Shown: positions 26,277 to 35,600 of the stretch, in pieces
Layout: every line of letters starts with the position of its first letter
How positions within the stretch are numbered: the stretch's first letter is position 1
From: a virus
DNA: 64,000 nucleotides
IMG/VR virus record: IMGVR_UViG_3300043803_000118
Span: 1-64,000 of that record
Reading direction: 5' to 3' (one strand)
Program-made: the position numbers and the translations under genes
Notes under the pieces: generated by a model
What the model saw: the letters and a program-made list of their open reading frames with translations, nothing else
The model's database searches: none
What the model was told of the DNA's origin: nothing

Positions 26277-27292
26277 AGGTTTTTGTAGATGTCTAATAAT
26301 ATTTTTTGATCGTAGAATTGACTCTCAATGTTGCTGATTTGATCCATGATGATCTGATCTACGCTTTCAAACTTGATCTCACCCGGTGCTAGGTCAAGTT
26401 GATGTTGCTCTAACTTCATAGGTATCAATGCCATCTCACGTAAAAGATGTTTAGGCATCAATGTTTCTTTGATATAATTAGCCTCTTCATAACTGATATC
26501 TATGTCAAGGTGTACTCGCACGTTGCTTCTGGGCAATAACAACCCATCAGGGTTATCTAATATCTCGCTCAACTTATACACACGGAAAACAGGCTGCTTA
26601 GGCCATGCTTTGAATATAGGATCTTGCCCCCATTCAAGTATCATCATGCCTCGCTGATCATCACCGGCGTCAGCATAATTATGTGGAAAAGCATTACCGA
26701 TATACCAAATGTTCTTACGTGCTTGACGTTTATGAAAATGCCCGCTAAACACCTGATCGAATTGTTTGACATGGGTTTCGTTGACCTCTCCCACATCAGG
26801 CATCTCGACCATAGCGTTCATATAAAAATGGGGTAATTCAAGATGGCTGAATAGATATTTGCCACTCATCTTAGCCAACTTCTTATAATCATCGCCTACT
26901 AACCATGGCGCGATAATAACATCACCTTGATTGAACCAATCGTTAACGATAACTACATTGGATAGATGTTTTGCCCACTCAACACTGTGAATATCTCTAC
27001 GGTCACGATAATATAAATCATGATTACCGGGAATAAAATAAACAACATCGAATGCATCGTTGAGTTTTTCTAAGGCCCGCAATCCATATTGCATCGTGTG
27101 TATGTTGATGCTGGCGCGGTGATGATTATAATCACCCAAGAAAATACAAGTATCGCAACCTTCTTGTTTGGCAGTCTGTATGAACCAATCAACAAAGTCT
27201 GAGCAGTCCTGATTGTGTTCAAGACTGTTGCTCTTTAGACCAAAATGTATATCAGTAAAACATGCTGCCTTTTTAAATAAATTAGACATCAA
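26273..27292 (-). CDS. gp47: Recombination nuclease gp47 (Mre11-like)
   Basis: 339 residues, the same length as T4 gp47. Metallophosphoesterase motifs in order: FTDIHFG (D14, H16), FLGDYNHHR near 51-59, GNHDLYY near 89-95, FSHLELPH, and SGHFHKRQ near 185. These bind two Mn ions for the exo- and endonuclease activity. It pairs with gp46, encoded two genes downstream with a sulfotransferase in between. The start is a double ATG (MMSNLF); either could be used. Confidence 0.95.
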   Translation of the reverse strand: MMSNLFKKAACFTDIHFGLKSNSLEHNQDCSDFVDWFIQTAKQEGCDTCIFLGDYNHHRASINIHTMQYGLRALEKLNDAFDVVYFIPGNHDLYYRDRRDIHSVEWAKHLSNVVIVNDWFNQGDVIIAPWLVGDDYKKLAKMSGKYLFSHLELPHFYMNAMVEMPDVGEVNETHVKQFDQVFSGHFHKRQARKNIWYIGNAFPHNYADAGDDQRGMMILEWGQDPIFKAWPKQPVFRVYKLSEILDNPDGLLLPRSNVRVHLDIDISYEEANYIKETLMPKHLLREMALIPMKLEQHQLDLAPGEIKFESVDQIIMDQISNIESQFYDQKILLDIYKNL

Positions 27293-27333
27293 GATATTTT
27301 ATATAACTCTTTGTATTTGTTCAAGTTTTATGG

Positions 27334-28230
27334 TTACTCTTCGTAACTGTCAAATTTCATACCCGACATTTGACGAGAATGGCTTGGGTTCAACCCATTC
27401 ATCTCTAAGATGTCATCACGGATATTTTGATTACGCTTTTCGGTATTCAATACACGGCAGAAACTATTCGTGATAGCGGCTGTGTAATAAGCGAACGGGT
27501 TAGCACTCTTTGCTTCATTGAATCGTAACCCAACATATGTCAACTGAAGAATGGCGCTGTTACGCATCTCATCATTGTATGTGTAGCCACGCCAGTTAAA
27601 TTTCATAGCATACTTCTCACAAAGCATGATGAACATACGTGCTAGTTTGTCTGTCAATTGACCATGATCCTTGCTAAACTCGCCGGTCTTGACACCGCCT
27701 GTCCAATGACTCTTACCAACACAAACTGCGCTACCGTTTTCGTCAATCTTGAAATGCTGAAAGGGCGGGAAGTTTACCTTGACATGAACCATGTCATCTA
27801 TTTCGTCTTTGGTTGTTGTATCTTCTAAATCTTCAAATAGATTTTCTTCTTCAAGATCATCAAAGTCTAGGATATCTCTAGCAGTCTTTTTCTTAACTAC
27901 TTTTCTGGCTTGCTTTGGGTTCATGGGAACATGCTCCCAAGTCATTACACGAAATACTAAATCAGTTACAGGGATGTCTTTGAGTTTAACTTCCTCACCC
28001 GTCTCTAACATTAATCTTGCGGCTCTGACTTCTTTTGCAGCCTTGATGTTTTTGGGTCTTGATATCTGTGCTAGGTTTTTCTCTAACGGTTCTAACGGAG
28101 CATCAATTATCAGATCATACTGATGATATTCTTGTCGTGAGAAACTACAGTAACTAGTCTTGCTAGCATGTATTTCTTTCAGAATATCTTTATTGTTTAA
28201 GTAGTTAACGGGTTTTTTGGCGGTAGACAT
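27334..28230 (-). CDS. gp55: Late sigma factor gp55
   Basis: 298 residues versus 185 in T4. The N-terminus VNYLNNKDILKEI resembles the start of T4 gp55. Residues 190-285 hold the sigma-2-like core (LTDKLARMFIMLCEKYA, NWRGYTYNDEMRNSAILQ, FAYYTAAITNSFCRVLN). Between them lies about 150 extra residues including an acidic stretch (DDLEEENLFEDLED) and FPPFQHFKID with SHWTGGVKTGEFSKDHG. The end MKFDSYEE is a plausible sliding-clamp-binding tail. It directs RNA polymerase to the ATAAATA boxes found throughout this window. AGAGAGG precedes the ATG. It is first in its operon, with both a sigma70-like and a late-type box upstream. Confidence 0.93.
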   Translation of the reverse strand: MSTAKKPVNYLNNKDILKEIHASKTSYCSFSRQEYHQYDLIIDAPLEPLEKNLAQISRPKNIKAAKEVRAARLMLETGEEVKLKDIPVTDLVFRVMTWEHVPMNPKQARKVVKKKTARDILDFDDLEEENLFEDLEDTTTKDEIDDMVHVKVNFPPFQHFKIDENGSAVCVGKSHWTGGVKTGEFSKDHGQLTDKLARMFIMLCEKYAMKFNWRGYTYNDEMRNSAILQLTYVGLRFNEAKSANPFAYYTAAITNSFCRVLNTEKRNQNIRDDILEMNGLNPSHSRQMSGMKFDSYEE

Positions 28231-28258
28231 CTATTCCTCTCTTATTGTCATAGAAAGA

Positions 28259-28287
28259 ATGATACATCTTTTGTTGCGCAAAAGCAA
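28259..28287 (-). promoter_or_regulatory. Sigma70-like promoter for gp55 operon
   Basis: Minus-strand TTGCTT (28282-28287), 17-bp spacer, TATCAT (28259-28264). This would allow host polymerase to make gp55 before late transcription. A perfect hairpin TGTTGC/GCAACA (28272-28289) overlaps the -35 element and could be an operator or RNA element. Confidence 0.4.
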
Positions 28288-28320
28288 CAGAAGAGGGTAA
28301 AATTCGGTGATTTTTGTGGC

Positions 28321-28328
28321 GATAAATA
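28321..28328 (+). promoter_or_regulatory. Late promoter GATAAATA heading the baseplate block
   Basis: GATAAATA, predicted start near 28334, leader about 41 nt to the ATG at 28375 with AAGAGAAACG before it. It faces the minus-strand box at 28342-28349. Confidence 0.7.
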
Positions 28329-28341
28329 TATGCAGACATGC

Positions 28342-28349
28342 TATTTATG
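28342..28349 (-). promoter_or_regulatory. Late-promoter-like box CATAAATA upstream of gp55
   Basis: CATAAATA on the minus strand, predicted start near 28336, leader about 105 nt. It would let gp55 activate its own operon late in infection. Confidence 0.5.
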
Positions 28350-28374
28350 CGGTCTGTAACTGAAGAGAAACGAT

Positions 28375-29922
28375 ATGGCCATAAATTGTGCGGCGCTAGG
28401 ATCCGAAGTAAGTGCGATAGCATCTACATATAATAGCCTCAATTCGCAATGGGGTACAACGTTATCCAGCGGTCTTAATGCCGCACAAACAGATCAAGTA
28501 GGTGTCGCAACCAGTGCATTAAATCAACTAATCAATACCAGAGATAAGATTTCCGATCTGGAAGATCAACTTGATTTTCTTCTTGATGAAGCAGAAGAAG
28601 GCAATTGTGCAGATGTTATAACTTACGGTGATGAATATAGTTTTAGACTATTCCAAACTAGAGAAGCGATAAGCGCCGGAATAAGCAATTTAAGAGCCGC
28701 TATAAAAACATCTAATGATAGATTGGCAGCATCGCAAAAGGCTACTACAAGTAAAAGCAATCCCGGTACAGGAACACCGGGAACCGCTGAACCTGATGAA
28801 GAGTTTTTAGATGAGGATGCTGAGATTATAGATGACGAACCTTTACCAGAAGTTGATGATTTCGTAGACGGCACCGGCCTAACCGAACCTCCAATTGGAG
28901 ATGAAGATGATTTCTTAGGTATTGATGGTGATACAGATGATTTCTTAGGTATTGATGGTGATACAGATGAGTTCTTGGGTGACGATAACACTAATCAAGG
29001 CTTAGACGGTGATATTATCGATGCACAATCACAAACGACATTACAAGACGAAGCCAATTTCTTACAGACGCCTGACTGGCGCGTGAAATTGAGTTTGAGT
29101 CCCGGATCATACTATCTTTATAATGACGAACAGAACGTGTTATTGGAACCACTAAGAAGAACTGATGGTATCATATTTCCATATACACCTACCATCAGCG
29201 TGACATACGGTGCTAACTATCAGAGCAATAACCCGGTACATAGCAATTACAAGATATTCCAATATGAAAATAGTTATGTAGATTCATTCACTATAACTTG
29301 CGACTTTACTGCACAAGACAGTGAAGAGGCAAAATATCTATTAGCAGTCATACATTTTTTAAGGTCAGCGACTAAGATGTTTTATGGTCAAGACCAAAAT
29401 CCAAAACCTGGCACACCACCGCCGTTAGTGTATATTTTTGGTATGGGCGAGTTTCAATTCAATGCACACCCATTAGTCATTAATAACTTTACATATAGCC
29501 TGCCACCTGACGTAGATTATATAAGAGCCGGAGAAGTCACACAAGCAGCCGGCGTGAATAGGGGTGCTACAGCAGACGCCGGACAGACCAAATCATTTTT
29601 GAAATCAGCCGGTTCTTTAATTCAGGGTGAGATTCAAGCAAGATTAGATCAGGGCATTGCGGCAGTGGGAAATGCATTAGGCTTGAAATTGCAACCGGGC
29701 GGTTCATCGCAAGGATACCAGTTTGGTATGTCTAATAGATTCAATGCAGCATATCCACCGGGCACAAAAGAGCCTACGTATGTTCCTACAAAGATGAATA
29801 TTAGCATCAGTGCCTTACCAATAGTAAGTAGATATGATGTCAGCAATAACTTTAGCGTCAAAGATTATGCTAATGGTTCGTTGTTGCAGGGTGTTAAACG
29901 TAAGAGTGGAGGATTCTGGTAA
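28375..29922 (+). CDS. Tail or baseplate protein, possibly tail-tube-cap-like (gp48/gp54 type)
   Basis: 515 residues. Residues 1-125 are helical; 125-220 form an acidic linker with tandem repeats of DDFLGIDGDT; 230-400 form a beta-rich domain (WRVKLSLSPGSYYLYN, LLEPLRRTDGIIFPYTPTIS, SVDSF-like and HFLRSATKMFYGQDQNP); and the C-terminus has PTKMNISISALPIVSRYDV. The layout of the C-terminal half, a tube-like beta domain with a buried helix, resembles gp48/gp54 tail-tube caps, and the place directly before gp53 fits. The assignment is by architecture only. The stop shares one base with the gp53 start. Confidence 0.7.
   Translation: MAINCAALGSEVSAIASTYNSLNSQWGTTLSSGLNAAQTDQVGVATSALNQLINTRDKISDLEDQLDFLLDEAEEGNCADVITYGDEYSFRLFQTREAISAGISNLRAAIKTSNDRLAASQKATTSKSNPGTGTPGTAEPDEEFLDEDAEIIDDEPLPEVDDFVDGTGLTEPPIGDEDDFLGIDGDTDDFLGIDGDTDEFLGDDNTNQGLDGDIIDAQSQTTLQDEANFLQTPDWRVKLSLSPGSYYLYNDEQNVLLEPLRRTDGIIFPYTPTISVTYGANYQSNNPVHSNYKIFQYENSYVDSFTITCDFTAQDSEEAKYLLAVIHFLRSATKMFYGQDQNPKPGTPPPLVYIFGMGEFQFNAHPLVINNFTYSLPPDVDYIRAGEVTQAAGVNRGATADAGQTKSFLKSAGSLIQGEIQARLDQGIAAVGNALGLKLQPGGSSQGYQFGMSNRFNAAYPPGTKEPTYVPTKMNISISALPIVSRYDVSNNFSVKDYANGSLLQGVKRKSGGFW
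28906..28983 (+). repeat. 30-bp tandem repeat coding DDFLGIDGDT
   Basis: Copies at 28906-28935 and 28936-28965 are identical, with a third partial, diverged copy from 28966. The D-G-D-T-D pattern resembles Ca-binding loops. Perfect DNA identity points to recent slippage. Confidence 0.85.
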
Positions 29923-30236
29923 TGGCTACAAACAGTCTATATCCTAAAACTAGTCCGTATAATGATACGGGTGTGTTTAATGAAAAGTTTTTAGACTTCA
30001 TGGTGAACAGACGTATACCTAGTCAACCTAGTGATGTGCTGTATACACTACCGGCGGTGTATCAATATCGTCCTGATCTTCTTGCTAACGACTTATATAA
30101 TGACAGCAGATTGTGGTGGGTATTCGCCGCACGAAATCCTAATAGATTAGGGTTTGATCCTTATTTCGATTTCGTTGCAGGCGTAGAATTTTATATCCCT
30201 AAACTGACATCACTACAACAGGTATTGGGTATTTGA
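29922..30236 (+). CDS. gp53: Baseplate wedge protein gp53
   Basis: 104 residues. The gp53 core is clear: YQYRPDLLANDLYNDSRLWW followed by VFAARNPNRLGFDP, then DFVAGVEFYIPK. In T4, gp53 joins neighbouring wedges around the hub to close the baseplate. T4 gp53 has 196 residues; this short form lacks the C-terminal part. The ATG overlaps the previous stop by one base, so translation is coupled. Confidence 0.93.
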   Translation: MATNSLYPKTSPYNDTGVFNEKFLDFMVNRRIPSQPSDVLYTLPAVYQYRPDLLANDLYNDSRLWWVFAARNPNRLGFDPYFDFVAGVEFYIPKLTSLQQVLGI

Positions 30237-30239
30237 TAA

Positions 30240-32612
30240 ATGTCAAATGTTAATCAAGTAGATGACGATTTAAATAATCTTGCTAAAACATCTCTAGGAC
30301 AACTACAAAACGTAGTAGCAGCAGGATCAGGAGTAGCGACAACCATATCAAGTCGGGGTAATGCCACTGGCACTACAGTGAATCCTGGACCTAGCGGTAG
30401 AGGTGGTACCGGTAGACCTGGAAAAAGATTATACAATCCATTAAGTAAATTGGCTAGTTATACATATAATATTAGCCTGTACATGATTACCCCAGACGCA
30501 TACGAACAGTTTGTGGCTAGCGGTAGACAAAAGATACAAGCATTGACTAATGCAGGTCCGGTCAATGGGGAAATCTCATCAGGTGCATTCGTGATCGCTC
30601 AAAGCGGGGGTACCAATAACTCAACAACTGCCCGCGCTCCTGGTTTTGAATTAGATTATTATATAGATAATCTAAAATTTAAAACTATGACCAGCAGTAA
30701 ATCTGCTGGTACAAACACCAGTGCCGTAGCAGATTTTTCATTCACTATAACAGAACCATATGGTTTCAGTTTTTTAACTAATCTAAAAAAAGCGACAGAC
30801 GCATTAAAAAGATATAATGATACCACTGAATATAAGCAGTTAACTAATGACTTCAAACAAATCTATATCTTAGGAATAAGATTTTACGGATATGATATAA
30901 ATGGCAGAGAAGTCACAGCACCTACAGAATTATATGGTGAGCCTATAGACCCGTTAGGTTCAGGGGCACTATTTGAAAATTACTACGACATACAAATATC
31001 AAATGTGAAATTCAAATTAGACGGCAGAGCAGTCGTTTATAATGTTGAAGCCGTGGGTATGAATGCACAGGCACTATTGGGAGTCAAGAGAGGTAGAATG
31101 CCTACCGGCTTGAGGATACAAGGTGGCACAGTAGATGACGCATTACAGGGCCCTAATGGACTGTTCACTAAGATCAATGCTACTGAAGTTGCTAAGTCAA
31201 GCAAAGATCCTCCGGACTCTACATATCCTAACGTATATCAAGTAGTATACCAAGGAGATGCAGAAGCAAGAATAGGTAAGGCTAGCATCGTCACACAATC
31301 AGACTTAGATAAGACACGCTGGCCCGGCTCTAATGCTAGAAACACAGTAGAAGCGACAGAGGCTAAGGGTGCCAAACCGCCTGATCCTAACGAAAGAATG
31401 TTCACGTTTAATAATGATGTTTCTATCATGCAGGCTATAGAACAGATCATCAAGAAAAGTTCTTATATGGAACAGGCATTGAAGACGATCTATTCAAACA
31501 CTAAACAACCTGATCCTAATCAAAAGAACAATCCTCAGATCGATAGAGAGAATCCTGTACCATTATCTTGGTTCAATGTGAGTTGTGACATAAGAAGTCT
31601 ACAATGGGATCCTAAACTGCAAGACTGGGCTATGGTGACTAGTTATGTGATAACAACATATGAGATACCCGCAGTCATGACACCATTCGCGCCTGATACT
31701 AATAGATATTATGGCGCACATAAACGTTATGATTATTGGTTCACTGGTCAAAATAGCGAAGTATTGGACTATCAATTAACCTTTAATAATCTATTCTTCA
31801 ACACTGTGTTGGGTATAGAATCAAAAGATTTCAAACTAATAGGACAAGCGAATTCAGAGGGCGGAGGAAGAGAACAGGGTGCTAGTGGTCCTGGATCAGG
31901 GCCTACATCAGGTGACGGAAAAACTACGTCTAACAATAAAGGTACCAAAGCAGATCCTCCGCCGCCAGGCACTAGAGACGCTAGCGCGGGCACTGCAACA
32001 GCAGGCGGTACTAGCGTACAACCCGGTGTTAAATCAAATGCGAATAGAACAGGTACATTGGCAGTAGGATTGGAAGCTCAAAATAGTATCGTTACTAGTC
32101 TTCATGATATTGAAGCATTCAGTAGCGGACAAATACGAATAATGGGCGATCCTGATTTCTTGATACGTGATGCAGCCACTTCTATAACAGAGTTATATAA
32201 TAAATTTTATGATACAAATGGATACACTGTAAGCGCACAGGGAGGTCAAATATTCATTGAAGTCAAATTCAATGAAGCAACTGATTATACTCATAGTGAT
32301 GGTCTCATGCAGATCAATGAAAGTATATTTTTCTTGAATTATCCGCAATATATCAAAGATATGACACAAGGCGCGATCATATATGAATTAGTAGAAGTAG
32401 ATAGTGTGTTCTCAAGCGGAACATTCACACAGACATTACATCTTATCATGGCACCATTTGATACCGGCGAACCCCCTCCTGTTGGCACAGGCGGTCCGTC
32501 TGGGGGGACGACAACTACCGGCACTGGCGCAGCCGCAGCCACTGATCCTGATGCGCTTGATAAGGATGGTCTTGAAAAAGATGGATTAGAAGATTTAGGA
32601 AGAGACGGTTAA
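30240..32612 (+). CDS. Putative baseplate hub structural protein
   Basis: 790 residues, not recognisable as a single T4 protein. A Gly/Pro/Thr-rich N-terminus leads to a beta domain (about 65-300: ASYTYNISLYMITPDAYEQF, DFSFTITEPYGFSF, KQIYILGIRFYGYDING, VYNVEAVGMNAQALLGVKRG). A second region follows (about 430-560: LSWFNVSCDIRSLQWDPKLQ). After a long low-complexity linker (565-640) comes a third domain (LHDIEAFSSGQIRIMGDPDF, then FLNYPQYIKDMTQGAIIYEL). It sits between gp53 and gp5, where a hub protein that carries the gp5 spike is expected, so a gp27-like role is plausible. It starts 3 bp after the gp53 stop and ends in an acidic tail. Confidence 0.75.
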   Translation: MSNVNQVDDDLNNLAKTSLGQLQNVVAAGSGVATTISSRGNATGTTVNPGPSGRGGTGRPGKRLYNPLSKLASYTYNISLYMITPDAYEQFVASGRQKIQALTNAGPVNGEISSGAFVIAQSGGTNNSTTARAPGFELDYYIDNLKFKTMTSSKSAGTNTSAVADFSFTITEPYGFSFLTNLKKATDALKRYNDTTEYKQLTNDFKQIYILGIRFYGYDINGREVTAPTELYGEPIDPLGSGALFENYYDIQISNVKFKLDGRAVVYNVEAVGMNAQALLGVKRGRMPTGLRIQGGTVDDALQGPNGLFTKINATEVAKSSKDPPDSTYPNVYQVVYQGDAEARIGKASIVTQSDLDKTRWPGSNARNTVEATEAKGAKPPDPNERMFTFNNDVSIMQAIEQIIKKSSYMEQALKTIYSNTKQPDPNQKNNPQIDRENPVPLSWFNVSCDIRSLQWDPKLQDWAMVTSYVITTYEIPAVMTPFAPDTNRYYGAHKRYDYWFTGQNSEVLDYQLTFNNLFFNTVLGIESKDFKLIGQANSEGGGREQGASGPGSGPTSGDGKTTSNNKGTKADPPPPGTRDASAGTATAGGTSVQPGVKSNANRTGTLAVGLEAQNSIVTSLHDIEAFSSGQIRIMGDPDFLIRDAATSITELYNKFYDTNGYTVSAQGGQIFIEVKFNEATDYTHSDGLMQINESIFFLNYPQYIKDMTQGAIIYELVEVDSVFSSGTFTQTLHLIMAPFDTGEPPPVGTGGPSGGTTTTGTGAAAATDPDALDKDGLEKDGLEDLGRDG

Positions 32613-32623
32613 GGAGATAAGGC

Positions 32624-35600
32624 ATGGCAGTAGATATTCAAAAACCAGCAGGCACGCTTAAGAGAAGCAGTCCTGAAGCAGGTGGTGCTAATCCTAGATT
32701 AGTACCTGCATTAGGTATCGTCAAAGATAATGTCGATCCTAAACGCATGGGCCAATTGATGGTCTATCTTACTGACAACAGCGGATTAGATCCTGACAAC
32801 AAAGATAGTTGGCGTCCTGTACAGATGTTGAGTCCTTTCTTTGGATATACCAGGGGCGATGCCGCTGGTGACAGTCTTGGAACATATAAAACAAATCCAA
32901 GCAGTTATGGTATGTGGATGAGTCCACCCGATATCGGCACGACAGTATTATGTATATTCGTTGAAGGTGATTTGAACTATGGTTTCTATATAGGTTCTGT
33001 GCCACAACCAGAAGCACTACAGATGATACCTGCCATTGGTGCAACTGATAACATCATACCAAACGGCGGTGAAGCAAACAGTTATGGCGGCGCATTACGA
33101 TTGCCAGTAACGAATATCAACTTAAACAACAAAGATGTAGCAGACAGTTCAGAATATTTGACTGCTCCTAAACCTGTACATAGTTATACATCTGCTATTA
33201 TGTTTCAGCAAGGTATATTGCGTGATCCTATAAGAGGTCCTATAGGTTCTAGTTCGCAAAGAGAAACACCGAGCAGAGTAGGTTGGGGTATCATCACACC
33301 GGGTAGACCTATATATGAGGGTGGATATGATGATAAACAAATCGCATCAAATCTAAAAGCAGACAACTCACAGAAATTAAGAGTAGTATCACGCAGAGGT
33401 GGTCATAGCATTGTCATGGATGATGGTGACGTGATCGGTCGTGATAACCTAGTAAGAATTAGAACTAGTTTAGGTCATCAGATATTGATGAGCGATGATG
33501 GTCAAACATTGATGCTGTTACATAGCAATGGACAAAGTTACATTGAGTTAGGTAAAGAAGGCACCGTAGATGTTTATGCTACAAACTCTATAAATTTACG
33601 AACACAAGGTGATCTTAACTTACACGCTGATAATAATGTGAATATTCATGCTACGAAAAACTTGAATCTTCAAGGTGAAAATATCCATATTAATACTGAA
33701 AAAGAATTAAAAACTAGAGTAGGAACTGACTATAGTTTATCTGCTTTGGGTAAACATTTGACCAAAGTTACAGGAGCCATGAGCATGGAAAGTTCCGGCG
33801 ATATAAGCATGGCAAGTACTTCTATTGCATATGTTAATGGCAGCAAAGTAAATTTAAATTCAGGACAGACTGGTACTAGACCAACTGATGTGCCTGCAAT
33901 CGATAAAGTATTACATACAGATACATTATTTGATAGCGTGAAGGGTTTCTTGGCAGCACCTGCAAAATTAGTCAGCATTACAAGCCGCGCTCCTGCACAT
34001 GCGCCGTGGTCTAATGCTGGTCAAGGTGTAGATGTTAAAGTAGATTTGAATGCAAGCACACAATTGCCAGAAGCGCCGCCTACAGCCGTGAGCAATACAA
34101 ATGAAGCCGCGGCATCTGTACTAGATAATCCTGTTAGAACTTCTACGGCTGCGGCAGCACCTGAAGTTCCTGCGGCAAGTAAAGCCTTGAATACAGATGT
34201 AACTACTGCCATGACTGGTGCAGTGGCACAAGCAGCACCTACTGGCCCATTGGCTAATGCCGTGACGCAAGGTGTGACTGTAGCCAATGTTGGTAATAGC
34301 GTACAAGTGGGTGTAGGTAAATTCGCACTAACTCCTGGACAACTAGAACAAGCAGGTACTATCAAACCGGGCAGTTCAGCACTAATTAATTCATTAGCAG
34401 CCACCACCGGTAATGCAGTAACTAGTATGACAAATAATTTGTTTACTGGACAGCCTGGCGCACAAACATTGAATCAACTTGTGAGCAACGTGGGCGCGCA
34501 AGCAACCGCATTGTCAACTACATTCCAAAAAGCACAGACTACATTACAAAACTCCGGTGTGTTATCAGGAGCAGAGACCGCATCTCAGATAGGCGGTGCA
34601 GTATTGGCAGGTGCTACAAAAGGAATCACAGACACTATAGGAGCCATACAGCAAATAGGTTCCGGTGCAGCATTAGATGGTCTAACTAATCAAGCCAATG
34701 CTATATTAGGTGATATATCATCTGGAAATTTTGCGGCAGCAGTTGGTGAAGGAATAAACGGAGCGATATCAGGATTGCAAGATTCTGTATCAGCACTAAC
34801 ACAACAATCACCTTCACTATCTGGTGTCATAGAATCGACTAAGGGACTGGCAGCATCAGCGTTCCAATCAATAGCGGCATCCATGAAACCAATGGAGCCA
34901 AACGTACCACAGAATCTAACCGAGTTGGCTAAGCAGGCTGCTGAAGAAACTATGGCCATAGCGACAGACACATTGGAAGACCTCGAGGCTGCGGCGTCTG
35001 GCTTAGCCGATGATTTATTAGCCGCAGTACCGACCGGTGGTATATCCGGAGCATTATCAAACGCATTACCCAATGGATCTTCTTTAGCAGACAGTCTAGA
35101 AAAAGCAAGCCAAGGCTTGGCGGGTGCGTTAGGTAATACTGCGGTGTCATCTGCTATGAGTAAATTGACAGGAGTCGCTAAGGCGGCAGATTCAACAGTT
35201 GCGGCCTTTGCAACGCCTAATCAATCTAACCCACTCAACAAGAATGCATTGATAGGTGCAGCCAATACTATAGCAAGCGGTATCACATCGTCTGTGACAT
35301 CAACAGTGGCGAGCGGCTTAAGCAAATTACCGGGAGGAGCCGGAGTAGCCGCAGCAGTAACAAATCTAGGATCTGGTTCTTTACCTGCATTGCCCGGAAC
35401 TGATACATTGAAAGACGCTATCACAGGATCGTTCGCTACAGCACTAACCGGCGTCAATCAGTTGACAGCAAATGCACAGGCATTGCTTGATGGAGCACAG
35501 ACACAAATCGGCGGTGTGAAAGAACTATTATCATCGGTGCTACCACCGGGCGCTGCCAGCCAGTTACAATCTGCGTTGTCCTCATTGACATCATCTGGAT

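Noticed and set aside
28205-28423. 72-residue minus-strand ORF over the gp55 upstream region
   Set aside because: It covers both late promoter boxes and overlaps gp55 and the plus-strand gene in other frames, with no family resemblance.
30235-30242. GATAAATG as a late promoter for the hub gene
   Set aside because: It includes the ATG of the gene at 30240, so a transcript from it would lack the start; it also departs from the box at the last base.
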